Assembly (NCBI GenBank): GCA_033725935.1
Contig: MU867069.1
Coordinates: 186,001 to 250,000 of the forward strand
Source of the DNA: Cladorrhinum sp. PSN259
Lineage: Eukaryota; Ascomycota; Sordariomycetes; Sordariales; Podosporaceae
Length of the DNA stretch: 64,000 nt
Reading direction: 5' to 3'
Shown here one piece after another: positions 1 through 12,119 of this stretch. Every line of letters begins with the position of its first letter. Within the stretch, counting starts at the first letter, position 1. The position numbers and the translations under genes are program-made. The notes beneath the pieces are model-generated. The model was given only the letters and a program-made list of their open reading frames with translations. It ran no database searches and had not been told where the DNA came from.

Positions 1-1247
1 AGTCCCGCATACTGCCCCCTTTTTGACGCTGGGCTTGAGCTGGTTAGGGTCTACCATAGTACTGGATGGTCTACAACTTATTCACTACAGAGGACGTTCG
101 TAACACGGATATGCCAAGGAGATCTGACGGCAGGCAACGGGACCCTGGAGTTCAATCCTTAAGATCCTTGTTCGTGGGAACATGTACATATACTAGTACC
201 AAAACGTCTCCACTCCATGACAGGTCCGCGCTTCAAGGCTTCTTCCGACAATCCCGGCCACTGGGATATTTTGATGCCGTCACCTTTCTGTCATGTTGCA
301 AAGTTACAGATTTTTATTGGCACATATCATGGTCCATGACTCTATCATCAACATTTGATCAGTTGTCATCCCATCAGTGCCATCACCAGTTCATCACCAT
401 TCACTCCATTGCGACAACTTTACAACACTATTGCATCAAATCAAAGTATTTAGTCTGATTAGTGCCCTGAAGAAATTTTTACGAATCCTTCTAGCCCTTC
501 ACTTTAATCTTGTCATGTGCTACGATTTATTCCACACTCAGCACGTGTTGTCCTTGTACACCGACGGGAATCCCCTCGCGTTTAAAAGCTCGCAGCGCGA
601 CGCCGAGAGCAATTGACCAATCAGGGGGCCGATCCTGGCTCCAGCAGTGTGCTCTCTAGCACGTCTTGGCACCGTCAATGATCCTAAACTTCGGGCTCGT
701 TTCGCCCCTGATTCGGCTGCGAGGACATCCTTGACAGCCACATCTGCAAGCTCCACCGTTGCCACCCCTAGGGCAGCGAGCCTGGGCCCGAAGACGTCGA
801 GGCCCCAGTTATTCAAAACATGGCATTGGCTACACAGCCATGTTGAAGACACTGGTCCGTGCCACGGATTGGGCAGCCGTAACCCGTAGCAGCCATCTCG
901 CTGTTGTTTCACTCGCGAGCGGCGTCGATCGGTGATCTACGCAGGGAGAAGAAAGTCCAATGTCAGTCATTAGCGAACCTCGCCGAGCGAGCCTCGCGCG
1001 CGCAGCGAGAGTATGGTAGAAAGATATATATCTGGAATGTGTCCGCCGATATATGGCTTCTGTCAACGACTCATACAATCAAAAGGGCACTGGTGTTTGG
1101 GTTGGATGATTGGATCATCACACTCTTTCGCTCGTTTTCCAGTTTTAGATACCCTACCCACGACTTTCATTCATTCCTCTCGTCACCATCGACTATAACA
1201 ATCCCATCAGCATTTGAAACATTAGATACCCCTCCCATATATTCGCC
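1..1247. other. Upstream intergenic region, no gene seen
   Basis: No reading frame here has convincing codon use, conserved motifs or splice signals. The longer open frames on both strands overlap each other and read as low-quality peptide. The last 200 bases or so before 1248 are pyrimidine-rich, as expected for the promoter and 5' leader of the MFS gene that follows. Confidence 0.5.
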
Positions 1248-3070
1248 ATGGCGGAAAGAAACACAGCCAGTCCGGCTCCGCCGTACCCGTATGACAACGA
1301 AGATAACCTCACCTATGCATCCATCATCCCACCACAACCCCCAGTCGATCCCACATGGAGCCCATCAAACGACGGCACTACTACTACCGATGCCAGACAG
1401 GAACCCTTTCACCAACATTTCCCTGCTGCGGTCGCTGCCGAGAAGCAGGGGAAGCTTGGAGGAGCACCAGGTACGGGATTGGATTACAAGCTTGTCGCCT
1501 TCGCGCCGGGAGACCCTGAAGATCCCAAGAACTGGTCGAAGCCCTACAAGTGGTATATCACCATGGTTGTGGCCATCACGTGTTTTGTCGTCGCTCTGTG
1601 CTCCAGTATCGTCACTTCAGATGTCGGTGGCGTTTCGGAATCCTTTGGCGTGAGCCACGAAGCGGCTCTGGTGCCCATCTCGGTCTTTGTCGTTGGTTTC
1701 GGTGTTGGTCCCATGATTTTCGCACCCCTTTCCGAGGTCTTTGGTAGACGCATCATCTAGTAAGATCATCCCCGGGAAACCTGTTCCCGTGTGTGTGTGT
1801 GTGTGTGTCTCTTGCTGACCCCTTTCCAAGTGCCTCGACCCTTTTTGTTGCCGTCATCTTCATCATCCCTTGCGCCGTTGCCAAGAACATTGGCACCCTG
1901 ATCGTCTGCAGACTCATCGACGGCATTGCCTTCTCCGCACCCATGACCCTGGTCGGCGGTACTCTTGCCGATCTCTGGCGCAACGAGGAGCGCGGCGTCC
2001 CCATGGCCGCCTTCTCCGCCGCCCCCTTCATCGGTCCCGCAATCGGTCCCCTCATTGGTGGCTTCCTCTCCGACGCCGCCGGCTGGAGGTGGCTCTACTG
2101 GATCCAGCTCATCTTCGCCGGCGTCATCTGGATCCTCATCACCTTCACCGTTCCCGAGACCTACGCTCCCACCATCCTGGCCGCCAGAGCCAAGAAGCTC
2201 CGCCAGTCGACGGGCGACAACGGACACGTCACCGAGGCCGAGCTCGACCCCAGGCCCATGAAGGACCGCATCGCCGTCTTTATGATCCGCCCCTTCCAGC
2301 TCCTCTTCCGCGAGCTCATCGTCTTCCTCATCAGCCTCTACATGTCGGTCCTCTACGGCCTCCTCTACATGTTCTTCGTCGCCTACCCCATCATCTTCGA
2401 GGTCCGCAAGGGCTACTCGTCGGGAATCACGGGCCTCATGTTCATCCCCATCGCCGTCGGCGTCGTCCTCTCGGCCGCCTGCGCCCCCTGGGTCAACGGC
2501 CACTACCTCAAGCAGGTGGCCAAGTACAACGGAAAGCCCCCCGCCGAGGTCCGCCTCATCCCCATGATGCTCAGCTGCTGGTTCATCCCCATGGGCCTCT
2601 TCATCTTCGCCTGGACCTCGTACGCCCGCCTCTCCTGGGTCGGCCCCTGCCTCGCCGGCTTCCCCGTCGGCTTCGGCTTCATCTTTTTGTACAACGCGGC
2701 CAACAACTACCTCGTCGACTCGTACCAGCACCAGGCCGCCTCGGCGCTGGCGGCCAAGACGTGCATCCGCTCCTTCTGGGGCGCCGGCGTCGTCCTCTTC
2801 ACCGAGCAGATGTACGACCGCATGGGCGACCAGTGGGCTTCCACCTTTCTGGCCTTCCTCGGCCTCGCCTGCTGCGGCATCCCTTTTCTCTTCTGGAAGT
2901 ACGGCGCCGCCATCAGGAAGCGGAGCAAGTACGCCTACGGCGGCGACAGCGACGACGCGACCGACTCCGACACGGAGAACGGTGCCACTCGCAGAGATCC
3001 CATGAACCCCACCCACGGCCATGATTTGGAGGATCTCATACGTGCCAGATCCTATGTCAGCAATCCTTAA
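1248..3070 (+). CDS. MFS drug/polyamine:H+ antiporter (DHA1-type), two exons
   Basis: The CDS is join(1248..1759,1831..3070), 583 aa. The 71-base intron has a GTAAGA donor, a CTGAC branch site at 1815-1819 and a CAAG acceptor, and joins the two parts in frame through a split Tyr codon. After a Pro-rich cytosolic N-terminus of about 100 residues come 12 hydrophobic segments. The MFS loop motif is seen at LSEVFGRRIIY and the antiporter motif C at PFIGPAIGPLIGGFL. This resembles the TPO1/FLU1-like fungal drug:proton antiporters of the plasma membrane, which export polyamines or toxic small molecules using the proton gradient. The substrate cannot be told from sequence. Exon 2 is very rich in C-ending codons, suggesting good expression. 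The C-terminal tail is acidic. The start has a favourable CCATGG context. A MATE exporter lies tail to tail downstream. Confidence 0.93.
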
Positions 3071-3753
3071 AATGGATACATATTTCCACCGTCGGAAACG
3101 GCTCCTTTGGAGAACAATTCCTTTTTCCCCCTTTGGACCTGAAAAATGGCAAGCCTAGAGGGGAAAATACCCAATCACACAATCACACAATCACAAATTT
3201 TAATACTTCTTTGATGGGCATAATCAATAAAGCTCAACACATTTAGGGATGGAGAGAGAGAAAGAAAGAAAGAGCGAGAGAGAAAAAGAGACCTTGATAC
3301 CTTGTTCCTTTTTGGCGTTGGATGGCTTTAGTTTCTGGGCGGGTAATTACTGAGAAACCAAAAAGCAGAGTGGACGTATACGCATGAGAAAAGGGGCAAG
3401 CAAAAGTATTGGGTCGGGGGTTTTGACTTTTTTTTGCGCGGGTTTTTGCATCGGAGCATCGGCGTGGTTTGGCATTTTCTAGATACCAGTGATTTTTCAG
3501 TTTAGAAAATTTGAACTACAACACATTTATACTCACATCCGCACTGTTCCAAGGAGTTGTATTCCTCTAAATTCAAATACATGCACGCACCGATAACGCC
3601 AACTTATCTCTGACCCTAGCCCTACCCTAAGCCTACTACCCCCAGTGATGATCCCAGTTTTGCAAATGGACGTAACCACCCAAACTCCGGAACAAATGAC
3701 ATTACAAAATCTGGAAACCCCATTCTTGAATCCTCTTGTCCTTCAACCCAGCT
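3071..3753. other. Convergent intergenic spacer
   Basis: This spacer holds the 3' flanks of the MFS gene (+) and the MATE gene (-). It contains a short CAATCA tandem near 3172-3196 and a purine-rich GA/GAAA microsatellite at about 3250-3292. No gene is seen. Confidence 0.6.
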
Positions 3754-5911
3754 TTACTTGAACTCGGAATGATAGGCCTCATCCGACTGCATCCGCATTT
3801 CAGCCTCATGGACGGCATGCTCCCAGTCAGCCTGATGAAGATACCAAAGCTCCACGGACGAGACACTAAAAAACAAAGTTAGATATCGAGGTCTTACACA
3901 TAGCAGCTACTGTGAGGGGACAACTTACACGGCGAGACCGACCGCAATGCCAAACCACAACCCTTCCAGCTTCCATCCCAAACACCAGCCAGTGGAAAAT
4001 GAAATTGGCAGAGCAACAAGATAATACGAGAAAAGATTAGTGAAGCCGCCGATGCCTTGTCGCCCTATTCCTCTGAGGAGGCCATGCGAGATGGCTGCCA
4101 ACGAGTCAAAGAGCTGCAGGACAGCACAGATGGGAAGGACGTGGGAAACAATGGCGGCCACCTCTTCGTCCTTGGTGAAGAGATAAGGAATTTTGTATCG
4201 AAGACTGCTGAGTAGTGTCAAATTAAACAGACCAACGAGACAACCGGCAACGAGGGCCTGGTTCAAAGCGGTCAGCACCATGTCATTTTGCACCAGGCAG
4301 ATTTCAAGGTGAACACATACCACTTTTGCGCTGGTCCTGGCTGCACCGCTGAGCCGAGCACCAATCAAGTTGGCGATACGGGTGGAAGCGGCAATCGAAA
4401 GAGGGAAGGGGATGTTGAACGTCGTGGACGTGACGGTGACTACCACGCTTTGGGCTGCCAGGTGGGCGCTGCCAAACTGGCTGGCCGCCAGGGTCAAGAC
4501 CTCAAAAGCAAAGTACTGCGCCTCGACCATGATCATCCCTGGAAGAGCAAGCTTGATCATAGGACCTGGTCAAGGTCAGTACCAAGAATCAAGTGATGGT
4601 TATTGGAACAAACTTACCCCAGTTGCTGAAGGCGCGACGATTCAGACCATTCCAGCACTGCATGCCGTCAATAAACCTCACGTACAGAAAGAGCAAGAGT
4701 GGGAGCAGATTCTGGGTGAAGACGACTGCCGAAGCCGCTCCAGTGAAGCCCCATCCCATCCTCCAGACGAAGAACCAGTTGGCGAAGACATTGAGAGACG
4801 CTCCAATGAGAAGCACAACAGTTGTTGCATGGAAGAGGCCTTGTGCTTGAACAAAGCGCTTTCCAGACTCAAAGGCTGCGACCCCCGGGGTGCCGAGAAT
4901 GAGGACACGGAGGTAAAGACCGGCCAGAGCAGCTGTATCCTGATCTGGAATGATGGAACCCAAGACTGGCTCCGCAAACCACCAGAGCGTTCCAATGGGG
5001 ACGAGCAGCATCCAGAGGAGGTATGTCATCCGCTGCAACTGCAAACCAACCAAGTGCTTGTGACCGGATCCATATGCCTGAGCACAAAGAGTGTCGAGAC
5101 AAGTGGAAAGTCCCTGGACAGGGGCATAGCAAGTGATGTTGGCTGTCATTGTCGCGAGACTGACGGCTCCGAGCTCCAACCGGCCGATTCGACCAACGGT
5201 AAACACGCTGGTGATGGTGACCGAGTAGTGGAGCAAAAAGGTGACAATCAGGGACCGGGAATACTGCGCAAGTGTCTGGGCTTCACGCTGCCAAGTGGTC
5301 TTGAGAAGGTTGGCTGCAACCGCAGCATCCCACCGGTTTAGTTCCTCGCTTTCGGTGGGCGAGGGTGGCCGCAGGTACTCGTCATTGAGAAGGGGTGTGT
5401 TTTCAAGAGCCTTGGCGGGAACCCTCGAGAGGAGTGGGCCGAGATCTTCGTTCTGAGGCACCTTTGTGCTGAAGAGCCGCCTGTAAAGCTTCTTCCATGT
5501 TGACTCGTCGAGATGCCGAGGATGCTTGGGCGGCAGGATGTGGTTGTCTCGAAGAAGGCTCTGCTTGGCGGTGCGGGAATGGACAAGGTCGCTGGCATTG
5601 ATGACTGGGCTGCCGGCGGCTTCAGCGGCGACGATGGGCCGCAATGTGCCATATGCAACACCGCTTGGTCGCGAGATGAGCGGGGTTGACTGGGCGCCGG
5701 CCACCTCCAGGGTGTCCAGATCATTGTTGAAGCCATCGGCATAATCGGAGTCGTAGTCTTCGTGGTCGTCATCAGAGCATTCCGCTAGATCTCTTGCAAG
5801 GATCTCCTGAGCGAACGGTGATGAGGACAGGTAAGAAGACGAGACCAAAGCTGAGACCTCCAGGACGCGATCATGGCAGGTCTTGAACTTGATGGGCAAT
5901 GCTTGGGACAT
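3754..5911 (-). CDS. MATE family multidrug/toxin efflux protein, four exons
   Basis: The CDS is complement(join(3754..3865,3929..4257,4321..4565,4618..5911)), 659 aa. Introns are 52, 63 and 63 bases with GTAAGT, GTATGT and GTAAGT donors; CTGAC branch motifs are clear in the first two. The hallmark MATE stretch LALPGMIMVEA spans the first intron, and 12 hydrophobic segments follow a long cytosolic N-terminus. MATE proteins export organic cations, drugs or metabolites from the plasma or vacuolar membrane by cation antiport. The N-terminal extension of roughly 200 residues is acidic and Ser-rich, as in other filamentous fungal MATEs and unlike the short bacterial ones. The first ATG is used because the open frame continues from it without a better candidate. 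Its neighbour is another exporter (MFS), but the two are convergent and need not be co-regulated. Confidence 0.93.
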
Positions 5912-8900
5912 CGCAGTCGGTATGTTGGCGGGTGGTCAAGGTATGCCTCAAGAGACGCTGAGGGGGTGGAGGAAACGGAGGAAGAAGATGTGCCCTTGTC
6001 GTCTCAATCGGACCAAGACCGACACACCGCAACGAGAGCCCAAGATCGCCGTGAGGAAGAAGTGGGAGAGGGTTGAGGCGAGGCCATGACCCTTCGTATT
6101 TGATCTTTGGGATTGAGCAGACCCGAGCCAGGCAGAAAGAGCTGTCCAAGGGCTCGGGGCCGGAAAGGCATGCTTGTGGAAGGGCGGAAGGGGGGGGGGG
6201 GGTTAACGGGTGGCTGTTGCACAACGGAAAGAGGTGGTTTGCCGACATCCATGGATGTATCGGCGGCAACTTATCGGCGTCTTGCCTGCCGTGGGAAACA
6301 TATCAAAAACGAGATAACAACATCAAAAACTTTGCATGTGGAAGGTGGTGTGGTGCCGTCGGCAAGTGTGTGGACCGTAGCACAGTGACCTTGTGTGGCA
6401 ATTCTCCCGTTCATCGCCGTGTCCGGCTCCCTTGCATAAGGTAGAGCGCAAGAAACCAAGGAAAACTCGACTGGTGCAACTGTGAATGTGCATTGGACAT
6501 TGTCGGTGAGTCCTCGAGAAACTCGACTAAGGCAGGCTTAGCGCCACCGCTCTTCACATTCGTGATATCTGATACCAAAGTGTCGTCGGCACACGCACCG
6601 CCGTTGGTTGATGGCAACATCCGGCAAGCACAGCCACAACGAATCAGCGAAGCCAGACGCTTCTTGGCTGTCCATCGAGGATGCTGTATTGCCGATCTTA
6701 TTGCATGCAGCATGCAAACGGCTGCAGCTTATGCAGCAGGGTGGTGTCCTGGGGGTCGCATGGCATGCTGCACATGGACATTTCGAGTTGTACGAGAGTC
6801 TGGGATTTCCATAGTTTGGAATTGAGGATGGGGGTTCAGGATCCCAGATTCCGATGCTGATCTTGGGGCTCAGGTGTAATCCACTTGTAGCAGAAATTCC
6901 GTGTGCAAAGTGAAGAAAGAACCCAATGGTGGATGAAAGTTTTTTGATCAAATGGAACCATCCAGCTTCGTGACACAGAACAACTGGCTGGTCACTGCGG
7001 ATGTAGCCTGCCGCAGAAATAGGTTGATGCCATTGAGTGAGGGCGGAAGTCGGATGGTAGTGGCCACCCACCCTGAGGTGCTGTTCGAGGTCAAGTGCCA
7101 TTGGAAATCAATCTCGACCTCGATGGAAGGAAAGTTCAAGTTTCACTCGCTCTGGCCGGGTAGCTCCCCCCTGTCGTTTCCCCCCACCTTTGGACATTCC
7201 ACCTCTCACCTCAGCCACTGAACTTCTGTGCCTTTTTTTTTTTTTTCAGGAAGGAGCTCCCAGATTACCCCTCACCATGATCAGCCTTCACCGGAGCTCT
7301 CTGTCCGGTAGGGTAGCGCATGTTCAACAATCGTACAAATGAATGGATTGCGTGGAAGGAGTTCCCTCTATGAGAAGCATGAGAAGGAGGCGAAAAGCAG
7401 ACGCCCTTCAATTCCTACACAAAGGGGATTGATCCATTGCCCCGCAGGATGAATCTCAATAGACATTATCGAGTGTGTTGCAATGTATTCAAGGTAACAT
7501 TTGTCTCTGCAACAGAAAGCGGTGAAAGCTCAAAATGCAACCCCACAAAAAGAAGGACAACCAAGAGACCAATATCTAAAGTTTCATGCTGGTTTCTGGG
7601 GTCAATGGAACTTGAAGAGCTCTTAGTTGCTCGCTGCATTGCAGACAGGACCGTGGGACTTGACTGCTCAAAACCTGCTTTTCAAAAAGGAACCTGGGAA
7701 GTGAGGGGTTCAGATGGGAATTGTTTTTACCATTTATTCGTCTACTTGTTGGTACGACCGAACCGGAAGGCATCCTGTGACCCATCCAGCATGCAATCTG
7801 ACCGATCATCCTTGGCATTGAGAGATAACGGCGGGGGCGTGGGATGTCTTTTGCGTGGGGTCTGGTTGATGAATGAAGCTTGGACGCCATTTGTGTTACC
7901 TGTCAAATATACTTTTTCGATGGTGTGTGTGTGCTCGGATATTTCAGGTTCATGGTGTGTCGGAACCGAAAAAAACAAAGGGAGAGACACCGCCTCAATG
8001 GTGTAATTTTGTGGAGCGGAAACTTTGACGCCCTCAGGTTCAGGTATCAGGTTGTTGCGCATGTGTACTCGCTTGGGCTCCGATTGAGCATCGAGTTGGA
8101 CTGATTTTCTTCAGAGTTTTGAAAACCTGGGATTTCATCATGAAGCGTTGTGAGATCAATATTTCCAGATGATCTTTATTGTGCAACTCCCATCTCTCAT
8201 ACGGTGATGGTTCTCAGGGGCCATGATGAACAAAGGGTTACCCCAGCAACATCCACTTGCCCCTGAATTCCACACCTCTCTCGAGTCCACCCTCGGGTAA
8301 GCAACAACTACATATCAATATGCGCCGCGGGTAGATCTGGGAGGAGGATCTCGGACCAAAGTACCAACGGATCAACCACATCCCTCAAAGGATGGCACCG
8401 GTAGGATTCGAACCCACTGCGGAATATATGAGCAGGGAACGGAGGAGGCGCAACATCATATTCATTGAAGGCAATCATGACGAGAATCTCCACTCTGAGA
8501 TCACGAACTCCACGTACGCCGGCTTCCTCGATCCAGCAGCCAAACTCCTCGTTGGTAATGAGTGGGTACTAATTATCCCTCTCAACATACGACAAATACT
8601 TCACCACATCTGGCGACCGTTGAAGGCATTTCGAGATCTTGGGTGTGGGCGTCGTCGTGGCAGATAGGTGCCTTGTCAATCGAGCCATGTCATGTGGTAA
8701 TCATGTGACATGCATTGTTGTGATGTATAATTGTTCGGGGGGGGGGGGGGGGGTTCCGGTTATGCCCAATAACGCTCTGACCTAAACAAGAATACGACCA
8801 ATAATCCAAATCTCTTCGGCATAGGTGTATGCACGGCCCACGGCAGTGTCGTCATGCAGCTTAGTAGTGTTGTCAGACTTCAGCTTCGGTTTGTAGTACC

Positions 8901-9538
8901 CAACCAGGCGTGTCGCGACGTGATGGTTGGTCATATACTGTTATTGTTTAAATACACGAGAGCAATAAACCTCTTAATTGCATTTTAATCCTGACCTGGG
9001 AATAGTCAATGACATACCACCCGACCCCAAAACGACTCCTGCACCTACCAGAACTCATCTGGTGAATGATCTCTTACTCGAATTTCCAACAATTATCAAA
9101 ATAGAAACAGGTCCCTCAACGAGATTGTGGGGAATGATCCGAATGAAGATCGAATATCTCCTCAAAAAAAGTGACCATCGACGTTTTCAGTAACTATCAT
9201 TGAGCTTTCCCATTGACTCTGATTACTAGATCGAGTGTATCAACCGTATTTCGCGGATAAATCTCACCCAACTGAAAAATTTGAGCACCCCAACTTGATT
9301 GGAACTGATTTCTTTAAGCAGTTATGTATGTATGTAAATCATCATTGCTTTCTCTAGCCAGCACTTGCTGGTAGTATCTTGATGGTATATATAAAAACAA
9401 AAGTTATTAACAACAAAACTTTTTCTTTCACGGTTCCGTGTCCCATCCAGACATCCCACACAACCAGGAAAGAAGAAAGAGGAAAAAGGGGACAATCACT
9501 CATCACCTCTTAATACAAAAAGAAAAGAAGAAAAAAAT
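5912..9538. other. 3.6-kb intergenic region
   Basis: No convincing gene is seen. The region includes G homopolymers at 6190-6202 and 8737-8753, a T tract near 7232-7246, and a tRNA-like 3' fragment near 8394-8422. Open frames up to about 190 codons exist on both strands, but none has splice signals, motifs or coding-type third positions. Confidence 0.5.
8394..8422 (-). pseudogene. tRNA 3'-end relic (T arm plus acceptor strand)
   Basis: Read on the minus strand, this piece has a T-arm in which a GTGGG stem, the TTCGAAT loop and a CCTAC stem pair with one G-U, followed by the acceptor-like strand CGGTGCC and A. No matching 5' acceptor (GGCACCG), D arm or anticodon arm is present in the next 100 bases upstream. 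It therefore looks like a broken tRNA copy. Chance similarity is possible. Confidence 0.3.
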
Positions 9539-10207
9539 CTAGCACCGCCTCCACTCCAAATCCCAGTTCTCAGTCAAAGCCTCAAAGTAGGCTCTTCCGC
9601 TCCCGCTCAAGGCGCCCCTAAAGTTCACGTTCAAAATCCCCGTGTACCCGCTGCTTCCCGTGCACTGGGACCACACCTTGTTTCCGCCGAGGTTATTCAC
9701 GAGCGTCACGCCCTGGTCGAGCGTACCGTCGTTGCTGTTGGTGATGGAGCCGCGGACCGTGCTCTATTTTTTACTCAATCAGTCAACCCATCCCCTTATA
9801 ACAGACATTATATATGACAAGAAACTTACAGTCTTGGCAGCACTCTCACTGAAAAACACGGTAGTAAAGTAATCCAACCTCGTCCCGGCACCCAAGACGA
9901 CGTGACCCCTCACGTTGTTCTGGTTAAGCGCGACCTGCCATCCGGCCCCGGTGCCCGTGAAGGAGAGATGCACCTCGCAGTTGAGCGTCTGGTTCGTTCC
10001 GGGGAGGGAAGCGGCAAAGTTTTGATAGGTAAAAGTTGGGTCGGCGAGGCCGCCCGACACCTTGGGGTCCCGGAGGCAGCCGTTGCCTGAGTACTGGATT
10101 GAGCTGATGCGGGCGCCTGCTGCTGGTGCTGCTGATTCGGGCAGGGCGATGGCTGAGCCGGCCAGGAGGAGGCCAGTGGCGGCGGTAGTGAGGGTTGAGA
10201 GGATCAT
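9539..10207 (-). CDS. Secreted DUF4360 small protein, two exons
   Basis: The CDS is complement(join(9539..9763,9830..10207)), 200 aa. The 66-base intron has a GTAAGT donor and a TAG acceptor. I start at MILSTL because a typical signal peptide follows at once (hydrophobic core TGLLLAGSAIALP). Another 35 residues would be open upstream, but they are low-complexity leader. The mature protein has the DUF4360 pattern: an early GNGC, a central NC before a beta-rich core, a WSQC and a C-terminal WRRC, so four Cys probably form two disulphides. Length matches the family (about 200 residues). DUF4360 proteins are small secreted proteins of fungi and some bacteria with no established activity. A TATATAAATA box lies about 130 bases upstream. 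Confidence 0.87.
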
Positions 10208-10338
10208 TGTGATTGTTTGTGGGTTTGTTGTTGTGTGGTGTGTTGGTTGAGAAGGGTGAATGTTAAGTAGTTGATGATGAGAGGTTGAGTTAAGGTGATG
10301 ACAGGATTTCAAAGACGGTGGAGATATATGATATATCC

Positions 10339-10348
10339 TATTTATATA
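10339..10348 (-). promoter_or_regulatory. TATA box of the DUF4360 gene
   Basis: TATATAAATA on the minus strand, about 130 bases before the start codon and inside an AT-rich patch. The position fits a core promoter of a regulated secreted-protein gene. Inferred from sequence only. Confidence 0.5.
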
Positions 10349-12119
10349 GATGGTCTGTGGTTCTTTTCTGGGGTAATGGAGAAAAGGAAATTCGAGGGGG
10401 AGAAGAATCCCGGCCAGTACGTCGGGTCTTTATATGCCGAAAAACCAGGACCACGACTAAACGAACAGGCGATATCGTCAGTTCTTCTTTCGGGACCGGA
10501 TTCTAGGCGAGCGAAACTAGGAGAGAGTGTGTGTCAAAATTGTGCCGATACTAAACAAGATCGTTGTGTGAAATTGTGAACTGACTTCACTCTTTGCCAC
10601 CCATGTCATCAGGTACGTTTTCTTTTCGACTCAAAAAATCCAAGTTTGCTTGCTCAAAACGGCAACAAGTGTTTGCGGTAAGTAAAGGAAAGCGGAACTT
10701 TTTTTTTGCCATTTATCCAAATTGCATATACCCGCAAAACCGAGTGCCCGGATTGGGCAAGGTATAAACACAGGTTTAAATTAAGACCCAAAAATAGGAC
10801 AATCGTGGTTTTTTTTCTTTGGTTTTAAAATTCTGCCAAGTCGCCTCCGGTGGTTGGGTAAAGTGGCCAGAAAGACTGGACGGAGGAAGAAACAGAGATT
10901 CTCGACAAGGGGGTCGCCGGGGCGAGACCGCAGTCTACGGAGCAGAAGCATCCAGGGACCCACGAAAGATGGTTGATTAAAGTTATTGAAGGAAACTGAT
11001 GAACCGGGGATTTTGGTCAAAGTGCGGTACTCAATCTAAGACCTGTTATATTGCCAAAGCATGTTCAACCTTCCCCCCTTGATCACACCACACCATTGAA
11101 CACACAGACAGTATGCCAACCACTGTCGCAGTGTCGCAGTGTCGCAATGTCGCATGTTTGCCACGCTGCCCACATTCCGGTTCCTCCTCTTGGTAATGCC
11201 CAGAAGGGTTCATTGTCGATCTTGTGTGTGTGCGCGCGCGTGTGAGTGTGAGTGTGTGTGTGTGTGTGTGGTGTGTCGCTGGGCCTCCCATGGGCGCCGG
11301 GAGTTGGATCCGCGCCGTTGCAAGCACACAACGGCATATGCAAGTTCAGGAGGGATGAAAACCGACGGGAGGTCATTTCCGCTCTTCTTATTGCCTCGAT
11401 GCGACATCATATCTGTGCCTGGCCACTTTCATGCCTTCAATGCTCTCTCGGTGGAGGCTGGGCCACCGGACAGAGCCGCAGGGGGTGGTAGCAATATCAC
11501 TCTCCTGGCACCTCTAAGCTTAAACAAAGCCGGGGTCTTCCCCAGAAATTTGAAGCTTTTGAGTACCTGCAGGTGTTTGCCCGAAACCCAGGGTAAAATC
11601 ATTTGGTGCCGACGCTGTCAGTTTAATCCGGAGTGTGATTGCGTGCGACAAGTTGATAGCAAATTGATAAACTTGGTCCTATTTATGGCAGCTCGACTAT
11701 TCCCGGGTCGAAAGAATGCAGTTCAACTCGGGAGCCTGGCTCTCCTGACCCTCATAACTGAGTCGTCTCGGGTTACCATTCCATTATCTTCAGTAACAGC
11801 CGTGATTCCAAGATTACTTAGCCTGTTTGGTCGTCTCCTGTTGGGAAATATCCACATCTTTTTTTAGTCTTCTCTGGGAGACAGATTGCGCGAAAATATC
11901 ATGATGGATGGTCTAGGCTCGATACTGGTTCCCTGAGGCGCCTTGGTATGTTACAGTCGGGCATAAGAAATGAATGATCTGGAGGTTACCTTGCCCCCAT
12001 TTGCCGTGCGAGAACAACCAAAGTCATATGGCGAGAAAAGCAAAAGAAACCAACTTTTCTCCGGACAAGAAACTTGATCATGAAACGTTTATTGATTTTT
12101 TGACAACTTTTTGCGAGAC
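10349..12119. other. Intergenic region with a GT/CA microsatellite
   Basis: No gene is supported. A GT/GC/GA-type dinucleotide tract occupies about 11222-11275 and creates artificial open frames on both strands. The rest is the upstream flank of the DUF4360 gene and the 3' flank of the transporter at 12120. Confidence 0.5.
11222..11275. repeat. GT-rich dinucleotide microsatellite
   Basis: A run of GT repeats interrupted by GC and GA units is visible directly. The overlapping open frames translate to Cys-Val and His-Thr repeats and are not genes. Confidence 0.85.

Noticed and set aside
11139..11867. 242-codon plus-strand frame
   Set aside because: Created by the GT microsatellite; translates to Cys/Val repeats and unrelated sequence.
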